Below, piece by piece: positions 1 to 5,910 of a stretch of DNA of 7,533 nucleotides. The DNA comes from Parcubacteria group bacterium (GTDB taxonomy: Bacteria; Patescibacteriota; Minisyncoccia; UBA6257; JACRHY01), in the NCBI GenBank assembly GCA_016215765.1, contig JACRHY010000033.1:1-7533 (forward strand). The letters run 5' to 3'. Position 1 is the first letter of the stretch, and every line of letters starts with the position of its first letter. A program made the translations under genes and the position numbers. The notes below the pieces were generated by a model. It made no database searches, had not been told where the DNA came from, and was given only the letters and a program-made list of their open reading frames with translations.

Positions 1-350
1 TTGCGCGTATGCTTCAAGGCCGCGGGAAAGTTGGGCGTCGGTTACCCTGCCCGTCTCCGCCATACTCTTCAAAAGGGATGCGTAGGCGTCCCACCGTTCG
101 TGTTGCGCGTATGCTTCAAGGCCGCGGGAAAGTTGGGCGTCGGTTACCCTGCCCGTCTTCGCCATACTCTTCAAAAGGGATGCGTAGGCGTCCCACCGTT
201 CGTGTTGCGCGCATGCTTCAAGGCCGCGGAAGAGTTGGGCGTCGGCATCCGAAGACAATTCCCTGCCCGTCTCCGCCATACTCTTCAAAAGGGATGCGTA
301 GTTGTCCCACCATCCTTTTTGCGCGTATGTTTCAAGGCCGCGGGAAAGTT
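1..350. repeat. Tandem DNA repeat, 102-bp unit, about 3.3 copies visible
   Basis: The units are 1-102, 103-204 and 205-318, followed by a partial copy from 319 to about 350. Copies 1 and 2 differ at one base only (C57 versus T159), which changes Glu to Lys in the minus-strand protein. Copy 3 carries a 12-bp insertion (114 bp in all, four extra residues) and scattered substitutions, so it is older or has been under different selection. All unit lengths are multiples of three, so the minus-strand frame is kept. The array continues past the left edge, so the copy number is unknown. The gradient from divergent (N-terminal) to near-identical (towards the edge) units points to recent expansion by slippage or unequal recombination. 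Confidence 0.93.
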
Positions 351-642
351 GTTGGCCATAGCTAATCAGAATGGCAACTTTTTTTCTCTCTTCCGCGCGT
401 TCTATACGAAAGGCGCTTTTCTCTTCTTCGCTCAATTCCAGCGCATTGTATTTTTTAAGCGCCTCAAAAAATATCTCGTCTTGACGGTTTGAAGAATTTC
501 TTCTCCCCGGCATTTCACCGCCAAATGCCCACTTGTGCGGTTTTTGGCCCGCTCCATATATGAGAACAAGGTCGCTTGGCAGAAATTCTTCAAGTTCCGC
601 TCTTTTTACTTTTTTTTGGATAAAAAATTCAGGAGATTTCAT
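1..642 (-). CDS. Unrecognised helical tandem-repeat protein (partial, 3' end beyond the left edge)
   Basis: Reading the minus strand from ATG at 642-640 gives 214 codons without a stop up to base 1, so the C-terminus is missing. I do not recognise the family. Residues 1-96 are non-repetitive and charged, with no signal peptide or membrane segment, suggesting a cytosolic protein. From about residue 97 it becomes repetitive: a partial unit (97-108), a 38-residue unit (109-146) and two 34-residue units (147-180, 181-214). Each unit reads as two amphipathic helices, one around RWDAYASLLKSMAETG and one around TDAQLSRGLEAYAQ. The 34-residue period and the Y-x-x-LL...G-x-x-x-(D)A pattern resemble TPR or, more so, PPR-type alpha-alpha repeats; that is inference. 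Such solenoids bind protein or RNA. A good sigma70-like promoter lies directly upstream and no Shine-Dalgarno is present. The opposite strand is also open over 1-492, but its product is not protein-like and I treat it as a shadow. Confidence 0.72.
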   Translation of the reverse strand, partial: MKSPEFFIQKKVKRAELEEFLPSDLVLIYGAGQKPHKWAFGGEMPGRRNSSNRQDEIFFEALKKYNALELSEEEKSAFRIERAEERKKVAILISYGQQLSRGLETYAQKGWWDNYASLLKSMAETGRELSSDADAQLFRGLEACAQHERWDAYASLLKSMAKTGRVTDAQLSRGLEAYAQHERWDAYASLLKSMAETGRVTDAQLSRGLEAYAQ

Positions 643-650
643 TTAGACGC

Positions 651-680
651 AGTATAATATACAACACAGCAAGGCGTCAA
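651..680 (-). promoter_or_regulatory. Sigma70-like promoter of the minus-strand repeat gene
   Basis: On the minus strand a -35 box TTGACG (680-675, five of six consensus bases) and a -10 box TATACT (656-651, five of six) are separated by 18 nt. An overlapping alternative -10 is TATTAT (659-654), with a 15-nt spacer. The expected transcription start is near 644, only about two bases before the ATG at 642, so the transcript would be essentially leaderless. This fits the absence of a Shine-Dalgarno sequence. It was found by eye. Confidence 0.6.
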
Positions 681-721
681 AAGCAAGACGCGAAAGAATC
701 AGGGTATAAAGTTTCAAAATG

Positions 722-730
722 TGTTAAGAT
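722..730 (+). promoter_or_regulatory. Extended -10 promoter in front of gpmI
   Basis: TGTTAAGAT combines a TG extension (722-723) with a -10-like hexamer TAAGAT (725-730). No -35 box stands out at the usual distance, as is common for extended -10 promoters. Transcription would start near 737, about five bases before the gpmI ATG at 742, giving a leaderless or near-leaderless mRNA. It would drive the operon from gpmI through to the sugar isomerase. The hexamer match is moderate. Confidence 0.4.
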
Positions 731-741
731 GACGACTGCTT

Positions 742-2295
742 ATGAAACGCACCGTGATTTTAGCTATTTTGGACGGTTGGGGCATCGGCCGCAAAGACAA
801 CTCCAATCCCATTTACATCCAGAATCCCAAAAACATTGAATACATCAAAGCGAACTTCCCGAGCGGAGCTCTGCAGGCGTCGGGCATCGCCGTCGGCTTG
901 CCGTGGGGCGAAGAAGGCAACAGCGAAGTCGGCCACCTGACTTTGGGCGCCGGCAAAATCATTTACCAACATTTTCCCCGCATCACTCTCGCCATTCGCG
1001 ACGGCAGTTTTTTCAAAAATCCCGCTTTTCTGGGAGCCGCGGAACATGTCAAGAAAAACGGCTCTTCTTTGCATCTGGCGGGATTGCTTACCGCCGGAAA
1101 CGTCCACGCGTCGCTGGATCATATCGCCGCCTTAATCAAACTTGCCGCGGAAAACGGAGTGAAAAATCTTTATTTCCACCTCTTCACCGACGGCAAAGAC
1201 AGTCCGCCGAAATCCGCTCCGGAATTGCTGAAAAAAATCGGCGATATTGCCGTCCAGCACGGTAACGGAAAAATCGCTTCCCTCTCCGGCCGCTATTACG
1301 CCCTTGACCGCGACGAACACTGGGACCGCACCGAAAAAACCTACAAAGCCATGACGGGAGAAACGGCGGCCGCGAAAGACCCCTTGAGCGCCGTTGAGGC
1401 GACGCATAAAAGAAACTTAAGCGACGAATTCGTTGAACCGGCGGCTTTTGAAACAGCCGGCGCGATTAAAGACGGCGACGCCCTTATTTTCTGCGATTTT
1501 CGCGAGGACAGCATCCGTCAGATCGCCGAGGCGTTCATTGACCAAAATTTCGCGCGCTTTCCGGTGAAAAAATTCGCCGATTTTTACGTCGCCACGATGA
1601 CCAGATACCGCGAAAAGTTCGCCGTTCCCGTCGCTTTCCCGCCGGAAACGGTGGATAATCCTCTCGGCAAGGTTCTTTCCGACGCCGGCAAAAGCCAGTT
1701 GAGAATCGCCGAGACGGAAAAATACGCCCACGTCACTTATTTTTTCAACGGCTTCAAAGATCAGCCCTTAAACAACGAATTCCGCGTGCTCATCCCGTCC
1801 AAAAACGTCCCCCGCTACGACGACTATCCCGAAATGATGGCGAAGGAAATAACCGACCGCGCCATCCAATCAGTTGAGGAGAGCGCCTTTGATTTCATTC
1901 TGATAAATTACGCCAACGCGGACATTGTCGCCCACACCGGCAATTACGACGCGGCCCTGAAGGCCATCGCCGCCGTGGACGGACAGATCGGCCGCCTTCT
2001 TCAGGCCGTCCTCGCCCAAAACGCCGTCCTCATTATCACATCCGACCACGGCAACGCCGAAAGGATGATTGATCCGATGACGGCCATGATAGAGACCAAG
2101 CACGACACCAGTCCCGTTCCCGTATACGTTGTCGCCAAGGAGCTGGCCCGGCCGCGGGACAAATTTGACGCGGAGCAAGCGGAAAAAATGACCGCCGGCA
2201 TTCTTTCCGATATCGCCCCGACGGTTCTGGATTTTCTCGGCGTCCCCAAACCGCCGGCGATGACCGGCGAAAGCCTGCTGCGGGTTCTGACTTGA
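742..2295 (+). CDS. gpmI: 2,3-bisphosphoglycerate-independent phosphoglycerate mutase
   Basis: This enzyme interconverts 3-phosphoglycerate and 2-phosphoglycerate in lower glycolysis, in the cytosol, through a phosphoserine intermediate and two Mn2+ ions. The 517 residues match the usual family length of about 510. Visible signatures are the first metal motif DGWG (Asp11), the nucleophile in GNSEVGH (Ser61), the phosphatase-to-transferase insert with NVHASLDH (about 120-127) and FTDGKDSPP, GRYYALDRDEHWDR, FRED, and EKYAHVTYFFNG (Lys327). The C-terminal metal residues lie in ADIVAHTG (Asp394, His398), SDHGN (Asp435, His436) and KHDTSPVP (His454). All expected catalytic residues are present, so it should be active. 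The start is the only sensible ATG, with MKRTVILAILDGWG typical of the family N-terminus. It has no Shine-Dalgarno. It ends in UGA, showing that UGA is a stop here. It probably heads the operon; the next gene starts 31 nt downstream. Confidence 0.97.
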   Translation: MKRTVILAILDGWGIGRKDNSNPIYIQNPKNIEYIKANFPSGALQASGIAVGLPWGEEGNSEVGHLTLGAGKIIYQHFPRITLAIRDGSFFKNPAFLGAAEHVKKNGSSLHLAGLLTAGNVHASLDHIAALIKLAAENGVKNLYFHLFTDGKDSPPKSAPELLKKIGDIAVQHGNGKIASLSGRYYALDRDEHWDRTEKTYKAMTGETAAAKDPLSAVEATHKRNLSDEFVEPAAFETAGAIKDGDALIFCDFREDSIRQIAEAFIDQNFARFPVKKFADFYVATMTRYREKFAVPVAFPPETVDNPLGKVLSDAGKSQLRIAETEKYAHVTYFFNGFKDQPLNNEFRVLIPSKNVPRYDDYPEMMAKEITDRAIQSVEESAFDFILINYANADIVAHTGNYDAALKAIAAVDGQIGRLLQAVLAQNAVLIITSDHGNAERMIDPMTAMIETKHDTSPVPVYVVAKELARPRDKFDAEQAEKMTAGILSDIAPTVLDFLGVPKPPAMTGESLLRVLT

Positions 2296-2326
2296 CGAAC
2301 GGCGGCAACCCTGAAAAACTATTATC

Positions 2327-2692
2327 ATGCACCTGATCGCTCTTGCCGTTTTCTCCGTTTTCAGCAATGCCATCGCCATTTTGGGAGCGGCTCATTTCGT
2401 GCCGGGCTTTGAATTTCGCTATGATTTTTTGGGCCTTTTGGCGGTGGCCGGAATTTTTACCGCCATCAATATCGTCGTCAAGCCGGTTTTGAAAATGATT
2501 TTCGGGCTTTTCCTCGTACTGACGATAGGGCTGTTTTCCGTCGTCATCAACGCTTTCAGCTTATACCTGCTTGACTTTTTAAGTCCGAGCGTTACCATAA
2601 ACGGACTGCTCGCGCTTATTTACTCCACTCTGATCGTCAGCGCGGCGAACATCCTGATTAATTTTTCGGCCAAATCGCTTTTCAAAAAATAA
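2327..2692 (+). CDS. YvlD / phage holin 4-2 family (PF04020-like) membrane protein
   Basis: This is a 121-residue, very hydrophobic protein with about four transmembrane helices (roughly residues 3-24, 33-50, 56-82 and 90-113). The pattern fits the PF04020 family: an N-terminal helix, then VPGF (about 25-28), an AINIVVKPVLK stretch, then LTIGLFSVVINAFSLYLLDF and a last helix. The family is named for similarity to phage holins, but most members, such as Bacillus YvlD, are chromosomal inner-membrane proteins of unknown function; I see no phage genes here. The start is constrained: an in-frame TGA at 2312-2314 lies just upstream and 2327 is the first ATG after it. There is no Shine-Dalgarno. The gene lies 31 nt behind gpmI and 4 nt ahead of secG, which suggests cotranscription and perhaps an envelope role. 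Confidence 0.8.
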   Translation: MHLIALAVFSVFSNAIAILGAAHFVPGFEFRYDFLGLLAVAGIFTAINIVVKPVLKMIFGLFLVLTIGLFSVVINAFSLYLLDFLSPSVTINGLLALIYSTLIVSAANILINFSAKSLFKK

Positions 2693-2696
2693 ATTC

Positions 2697-2915
2697 ATGC
2701 AATACGCAATTTCAGTGGCGCAAATCGTCGTTTCCGTCGTTTTGATAGTCCTCATTCTCCTTCAGGAGCGGTCTTCCGGCCTCTCCGGAGTTTTCGGGGG
2801 CGACGGCGGAGGGTTTTATCAGACCCGCCGCGGTTTGGAACGCCTCGTTTTCGGCGCGACTATCGTCTTCGCCATCTTTTTCGTCGGCTTATCCATCCTC
2901 AACCTTGTTTTATAG
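2697..2915 (+). CDS. secG: Preprotein translocase subunit SecG
   Basis: SecG is the small auxiliary membrane subunit of the SecYEG protein-export channel. The 72-residue product has the family architecture: a first transmembrane helix (about 3-22), then LLQERSSGLSGVFGG (about 21-35) with the hallmark Q and glycine-rich loop, then FYQTRRGLERL, and a second transmembrane helix (about 50-71). Length is normal for SecG. The gene begins 4 nt after the stop of the upstream membrane protein and its end overlaps the next gene, so it is tightly coupled in the operon. It has no Shine-Dalgarno; translation may depend on coupling with the gene upstream. Confidence 0.93.
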   Translation: MQYAISVAQIVVSVVLIVLILLQERSSGLSGVFGGDGGGFYQTRRGLERLVFGATIVFAIFFVGLSILNLVL

Positions 2916-4569
2916 AAAAATCGCCAAAATATTTTCGTCCCTAACCGGCGACGAGCGTTACGTTTTCGCGGGCGCCCTGTTTTTGACGCTTTTTTCCGGC
3001 GTTTTCCTAGCCGCCGACTGGTGGAACAAAAACATTGAAAAAGTTCCGGTTGACGGCGGGGAGTATCGCGAAGGCGCCGTCGGCCAGCCGCTGTTCGTCA
3101 ATCCGGTTCTTATCGCCGGCAACGACGTTGACCGCGACATCGCGGAACTGGTTTTTGACGATCTTTCAAAACTGGCGCAAAGCTACAAGACGGATAACGA
3201 CGGCCGAACCTGGACCGTTTTCCTGAAAGACGGAATCCGCTGGCACGACGGCGAACGCCTCACCAGCGACGACGTCGTTTTCACGCTTGACTTGATTCAA
3301 GACCCCGAAACCCGATCGCCGCTTTTTCAGGTCTGGCAGGGAATCGTCGCCGAAAGAGTCAGCGAGCTGGAGATTAAATTTATCCTGCGCGCTCCTTATG
3401 TTTTTTTCGCCGATAATTTGAAAGATCTGAAAATCATACCGCGCCATCTTTTCAAAGACGTGCCTGCGGCAAACATCAAGCTTTCCGCCTATAATCTGGA
3501 GCCGGTCGGCAGCGGCCCCTTTAAATTCCTTTCTTACGACAAGCGCCGCAGCGGATTCATTACCGACTACAATTTGATAAAAAACGGGGAATATTACGGC
3601 CAGAAACCGCGTCTTGATAATTTTTCTTTTAAATTTTACCCGAATGAAACGGAGTTGATTCAGGCGTTTAACGCCAAACAAGTGGACGGCGCCGGCGGAA
3701 TAAATCCCAAGAACATCAATCGGCTTGTTTTTGACAAACAAGTGACGGCCCTGCGACTGCCGCGCTACCACGCCATTTTTTTCAACCCGAGCGTCCAGCC
3801 CGCCCTTAAAGATAAAAACGTCCGTCTCGCTCTGACGCAGGCAACCGACAAAAACCGGCTGATTGACGAGGTTTTTGACGGCCAGGCCGCTGTCGTTAAC
3901 GGCCCCCTGCTTCCCGGCCTTGAGGGCTATAACCCGACGCCTCTTCCGAATGCGGAATATTCCCCCGAAAACGCCGAAAAAACGCTTCTCGCGAACGGCT
4001 GGAAAAACGGCGAGGACGGCGTTAAAATTAAAAAAACCGGCGACCGCGAATTGCGACTGGAATTCAATCTGGTCGTTCCCCGGGTGGATTTTCTCATCGC
4101 CGCCGCCGATTCGCTTAAAGAACAGTGGGGAAAAATCGGCGTAAAGGTCAATCCCGTCGTCATGAGCGCCGACGAAATCGGTAAAAATATTCTCAAAACC
4201 CGCAATTACGAAATGATTCTTTTCGGCAATATCCTGCGCGACAACCCCGATCTTTTTTCTTTCTGGCATTCTTCGGAAAAATTCTATCCGGGTTCAAATC
4301 TCGCTCTCTACGACAATAAAACGGCCGATCGCCTCATTGAGGCCGTCCGCCAAAATCCCGATTCCGACATCCGGCAAAAAAACCTGGCCGCTCTCCAAAA
4401 TATTATCGTCGGCGACATTCCGGTAATTTTCCTTTTTTCCCCGAATTACATTTATGCCTCCCAAAAAGACGCCGAGGATTTCAACGTCCGGCTTATCGCG
4501 ACTCCCGCCGAGCGATTTTCCGAAATAGAAAAATGGTTCGTCAAAACGTCAATAAAATTCAAAAAATAA
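2905..4569 (+). CDS. Membrane-anchored family 5 solute-binding protein (oligopeptide/dipeptide type)
   Basis: This 554-residue protein belongs to the SBP_bac_5 family (DppA/OppA/NikA-like), which binds peptides or other solutes outside the membrane and normally hands them to an ABC importer. One hydrophobic helix lies at about residues 19-37, followed by an extracytoplasmic domain. There is no lipobox cysteine, so it is probably held by an uncleaved N-terminal anchor. The family signature is clear at about 103-126 (WTVFLKDGIRWHDGE followed by LTSDDVVF); GSGPFKF (202-208) and VRLALTQATDKNRLI follow. The start is TTG at 2905, overlapping the end of secG by 11 nt; no ATG or GTG precedes the membrane helix in this frame, and the overlap suggests translational coupling. 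No permease or ATPase genes are in the window, so its transporter partner, if any, is elsewhere. Substrate unknown. Confidence 0.88.
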   Translation: MFYRKIAKIFSSLTGDERYVFAGALFLTLFSGVFLAADWWNKNIEKVPVDGGEYREGAVGQPLFVNPVLIAGNDVDRDIAELVFDDLSKLAQSYKTDNDGRTWTVFLKDGIRWHDGERLTSDDVVFTLDLIQDPETRSPLFQVWQGIVAERVSELEIKFILRAPYVFFADNLKDLKIIPRHLFKDVPAANIKLSAYNLEPVGSGPFKFLSYDKRRSGFITDYNLIKNGEYYGQKPRLDNFSFKFYPNETELIQAFNAKQVDGAGGINPKNINRLVFDKQVTALRLPRYHAIFFNPSVQPALKDKNVRLALTQATDKNRLIDEVFDGQAAVVNGPLLPGLEGYNPTPLPNAEYSPENAEKTLLANGWKNGEDGVKIKKTGDRELRLEFNLVVPRVDFLIAAADSLKEQWGKIGVKVNPVVMSADEIGKNILKTRNYEMILFGNILRDNPDLFSFWHSSEKFYPGSNLALYDNKTADRLIEAVRQNPDSDIRQKNLAALQNIIVGDIPVIFLFSPNYIYASQKDAEDFNVRLIATPAERFSEIEKWFVKTSIKFKK

Positions 4570-4619
4570 CGCGGGACGCGAAACTTATCCGCTTCTCCGC
4601 CCGCCGCGAAAAAACAACA

Positions 4620-5576
4620 ATGAACGAATATCGGAAAAATATTTTGAATTTCGGCGCACAATTGACGCCGAAAGCGGTTACGATTTTGAATCCGGCGACG
4701 GCCAAGCCGGACGGCGTCATTATCTGCGGAATGGGCGGCTCCGCTCTCGCCGGTGAAATGATTAAGGCGCTCAAAACCGAACTGATAATTCCCGTTCCCG
4801 TCATTACCTGGAAAAATTACGGCTTGCCGCGAACCGATTTGAAAAAGCCGCTGGTTATCGCCGTTTCCTTTTCGGGAAACACCGAGGAAACGCTTTCCGG
4901 ATTCGCCGCCGCTTTAAAGGCGGGGATGCCGGTCGCCGCGGTCGGCGGCGGCGGAAAATTAAAAGAGCTGGCGCTGAAAAACGGGCGGATGTTCGCGACA
5001 TTTGAAAAAAACGGCCTGGCGCCGCGCCAAGCCGTCGGTTTGATGTTTTACGGGACGGCCGCTATTCTGAAACGGATTTTTAGAGACATTACCGTTCCCG
5101 ACTTGAGTAATTCCTTTAATTCCGATAAACTGGAAAACAAAGGAAAGTCGCTGGCAAAAAAACTGAAAAACAAAATCCCCGTCGTTTGCGCTTCTCCGCG
5201 AAACCGCCATCTCGCTTACGACTGGAAAATCCGCTGTAACGAAACCGCCAAAATTCACGCCTTTTCGTTGCCTCTGCCGGAAATGAACCACAACGAACTG
5301 GCGGCCATCGGCCACCGCTCCGGCGATTTTTTCTTCATTTTTCTCCAAGATAATCGCGACGATGCCCGCCTCCGAAAACGGATCGCCGCCGCGAGGCGAT
5401 TATTCCGAAAGAGAAAAATCGGAAGCAAAACGGTTGAGATCGGCGGCAAAAACTTTCTGGAGCGCGACTTTCAAGCAATCGCTCTGGCGGATTGGACCGC
5501 TTATTATTTGGCGCTTGCGCGGAAAGTCAACCCGAAAGAAACGCCCGTCATTGAAGAATTCAAAAAAATCAAATAA
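4620..5576 (+). CDS. Bifunctional phosphoglucose/phosphomannose isomerase (SIS domains)
   Basis: The enzyme interconverts glucose-6-phosphate or mannose-6-phosphate with fructose-6-phosphate in the cytosol. The 318 residues match the family (about 300-340). The first SIS domain shows GMGGSALAGE (37-46) and the phosphosugar-binding SFSGNTEET (83-91). The C-terminal domain has RCNE (Glu208) and EMNHNE (His224), spaced 16 residues apart like Glu203 and His219 of the Pyrobaculum aerophilum enzyme. Near the end, ETPVIEEFK places Thr308 and Lys315 seven apart, like Thr291 and Lys298 there; the threonine is linked to the dual activity (from memory). I chose ATG 4620 because MNEYRKNILNF looks like a family N-terminus. 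An earlier in-frame ATG at 4533 would add 29 basic residues overlapping the previous gene. Start 4620 leaves a 50-nt gap. There is no Shine-Dalgarno. It is probably the last gene of the gpmI operon. Confidence 0.92.
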   Translation: MNEYRKNILNFGAQLTPKAVTILNPATAKPDGVIICGMGGSALAGEMIKALKTELIIPVPVITWKNYGLPRTDLKKPLVIAVSFSGNTEETLSGFAAALKAGMPVAAVGGGGKLKELALKNGRMFATFEKNGLAPRQAVGLMFYGTAAILKRIFRDITVPDLSNSFNSDKLENKGKSLAKKLKNKIPVVCASPRNRHLAYDWKIRCNETAKIHAFSLPLPEMNHNELAAIGHRSGDFFFIFLQDNRDDARLRKRIAAARRLFRKRKIGSKTVEIGGKNFLERDFQAIALADWTAYYLALARKVNPKETPVIEEFKKIK

Positions 5577-5580
5577 AGAT

Positions 5581-5613
5581 TCTCGGCGGAAAAGGTTATT
5601 TTCCGGAGGTCTT
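5581..5613 (+). terminator. Possible intrinsic terminator after the isomerase gene
   Basis: Just after the stop codon at 5574-5576, CGGAAAA (5587-5593) pairs with TTTTCCG (5599-5605) around a 5-nt loop GGTTA. The stem extends past a GG bulge through TCTC (5581-5584) with GAGG (5606-5609). The following T tract is short (TCTTT), so it is a weak or imperfect terminator. Its position between the operon end and the tRNA supports the reading. Confidence 0.4.
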
Positions 5614-5623
5614 TAAGATAAAA

Positions 5624-5707
5624 GCCCCCATGGCGGAATTGGCAGACGCGCACGCTTCAGGGGCGTGTGACCGCAAGGTCGTAGAGGTTCAACTCCTCTT
5701 GGGGGCA
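5624..5707 (+). tRNA. tRNA-Leu, anticodon CAG
   Basis: A complete cloverleaf of 84 nt can be drawn. The acceptor stem GCCCCCA (5624-5630) pairs perfectly with TGGGGGC (5700-5706), with discriminator A at 5707. The D arm contains TGGCGGAATTGGCAGACGC as in bacterial tRNA-Leu. The anticodon stem CACGC/GCGTG closes the loop TTCAGGG, giving anticodon CAG, which reads the Leu codon CUG. A long class II variable arm (GACC-GCAA-GGTC) is present, as expected for Leu. The T arm is AGAGG/CCTCT around TTCAACT. The bases after the discriminator are CCG, so the CCA end is not encoded and must be added by CCA-adding enzyme. No well-placed promoter is visible; it may be read from upstream through a leaky terminator. 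Confidence 0.96.
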
Positions 5708-5715
5708 CCGTAAAT

Positions 5716-5799
5716 AATCAGGATTTAGAATATAGAATTTAGGGCCGGGAATTTCGCCGTTCCATAAATTCTATATTTTAAAAATCCCATATCCTGATT
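5716..5799. repeat. Large imperfect palindrome (84 bp) behind the tRNA
   Basis: The outer arms AATCAGGAT (5716-5724) and ATCCTGATT (5791-5799) are perfect reverse complements. The inner arms, 16 nt at 5726-5741 and 5765-5780, are complementary with one mismatch. The right arm has about 10 extra bases (5781-5790), a bulge. The apex (5742-5764) is GC-rich and contains a further GGAA/TTCC pair. The arms are strongly AT-rich compared with neighbouring genes. It could act as the tRNA transcript terminator or 3' processing structure, or be a dispersed non-autonomous palindromic element (MITE or REP-like). Nothing here encodes a protein. Confidence 0.75.
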
Positions 5800-5860
5800 T
5801 CCGGTCATTTTGCGTTCTTTAAGCGACGATTTCTTTTTTAAGCAGTTCGGGGCCGCGTTT

Positions 5861-5910
5861 CAAAAATAAAAAAATAAAATTAACAAAACAACATTAAAAT
5901 TAAATAAAAA
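5861..5910 (+). promoter_or_regulatory. G-free, A-rich 5' leader of the RNase J gene
   Basis: The 50 bases before the RNase J start contain no G at all and are mostly A with some T and C. No Shine-Dalgarno is possible in this stretch. It would be an unstructured, single-stranded ribosome landing site, perhaps helped by ribosomal protein S1. TAAAAT hexamers at 5875-5880 and 5895-5900 resemble -10 boxes but lack a matching -35 box, so I do not assign a promoter. The remaining bases upstream (5800-5860) hold no gene that I can see. Confidence 0.4.

Noticed and set aside
1..318. CRISPR array
   Set aside because: The regular repetition has no spacers: whole 102-bp units are nearly identical and keep a reading frame, so this is a coding tandem repeat.
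1..492. Plus-strand open frame over the tandem repeats (163 codons, TTG start at the edge), and a second one at 9-365
   Set aside because: They are shadows of the 102-bp repeat, whose length keeps every frame open. The product has a non-protein-like Cys/Pro/Gly composition and no start signal. The minus strand gives a regular helical repeat, a longer frame and a promoter at its start.
1870..2379. Minus-strand open frames opposite gpmI (also at 760-1122, 1132-1407 and 1417-1731)
   Set aside because: All lie inside gpmI with intact catalytic motifs on the plus strand and show no protein features of their own.
2327..2692. Prophage holin
   Set aside because: The family name suggests it, but there are no endolysin or other phage genes nearby and the gene sits in a housekeeping operon.
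3166..4269. Long minus-strand open frame (367 codons) opposite the solute-binding protein
   Set aside because: It is antisense to a well-supported family 5 binding protein, has no recognisable domain or promoter, and its openness follows from codon use in the sense gene.
4533..4619. Upstream in-frame ATG for the sugar isomerase (29 extra residues)
   Set aside because: The extension is basic and not family-like, and overlaps the preceding gene; ATG 4620 gives the usual N-terminus and length.
5614..5619. TAAGAT as a -10 box for tRNA-Leu
   Set aside because: It would start transcription near 5626, inside the mature tRNA, and there is no TG extension or -35 box.
5624..5799. Integration site of a genomic island at the tRNA-Leu 3' end
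   Set aside because: No duplicated tRNA tail is found downstream and no integrase is present; only the short palindrome follows.
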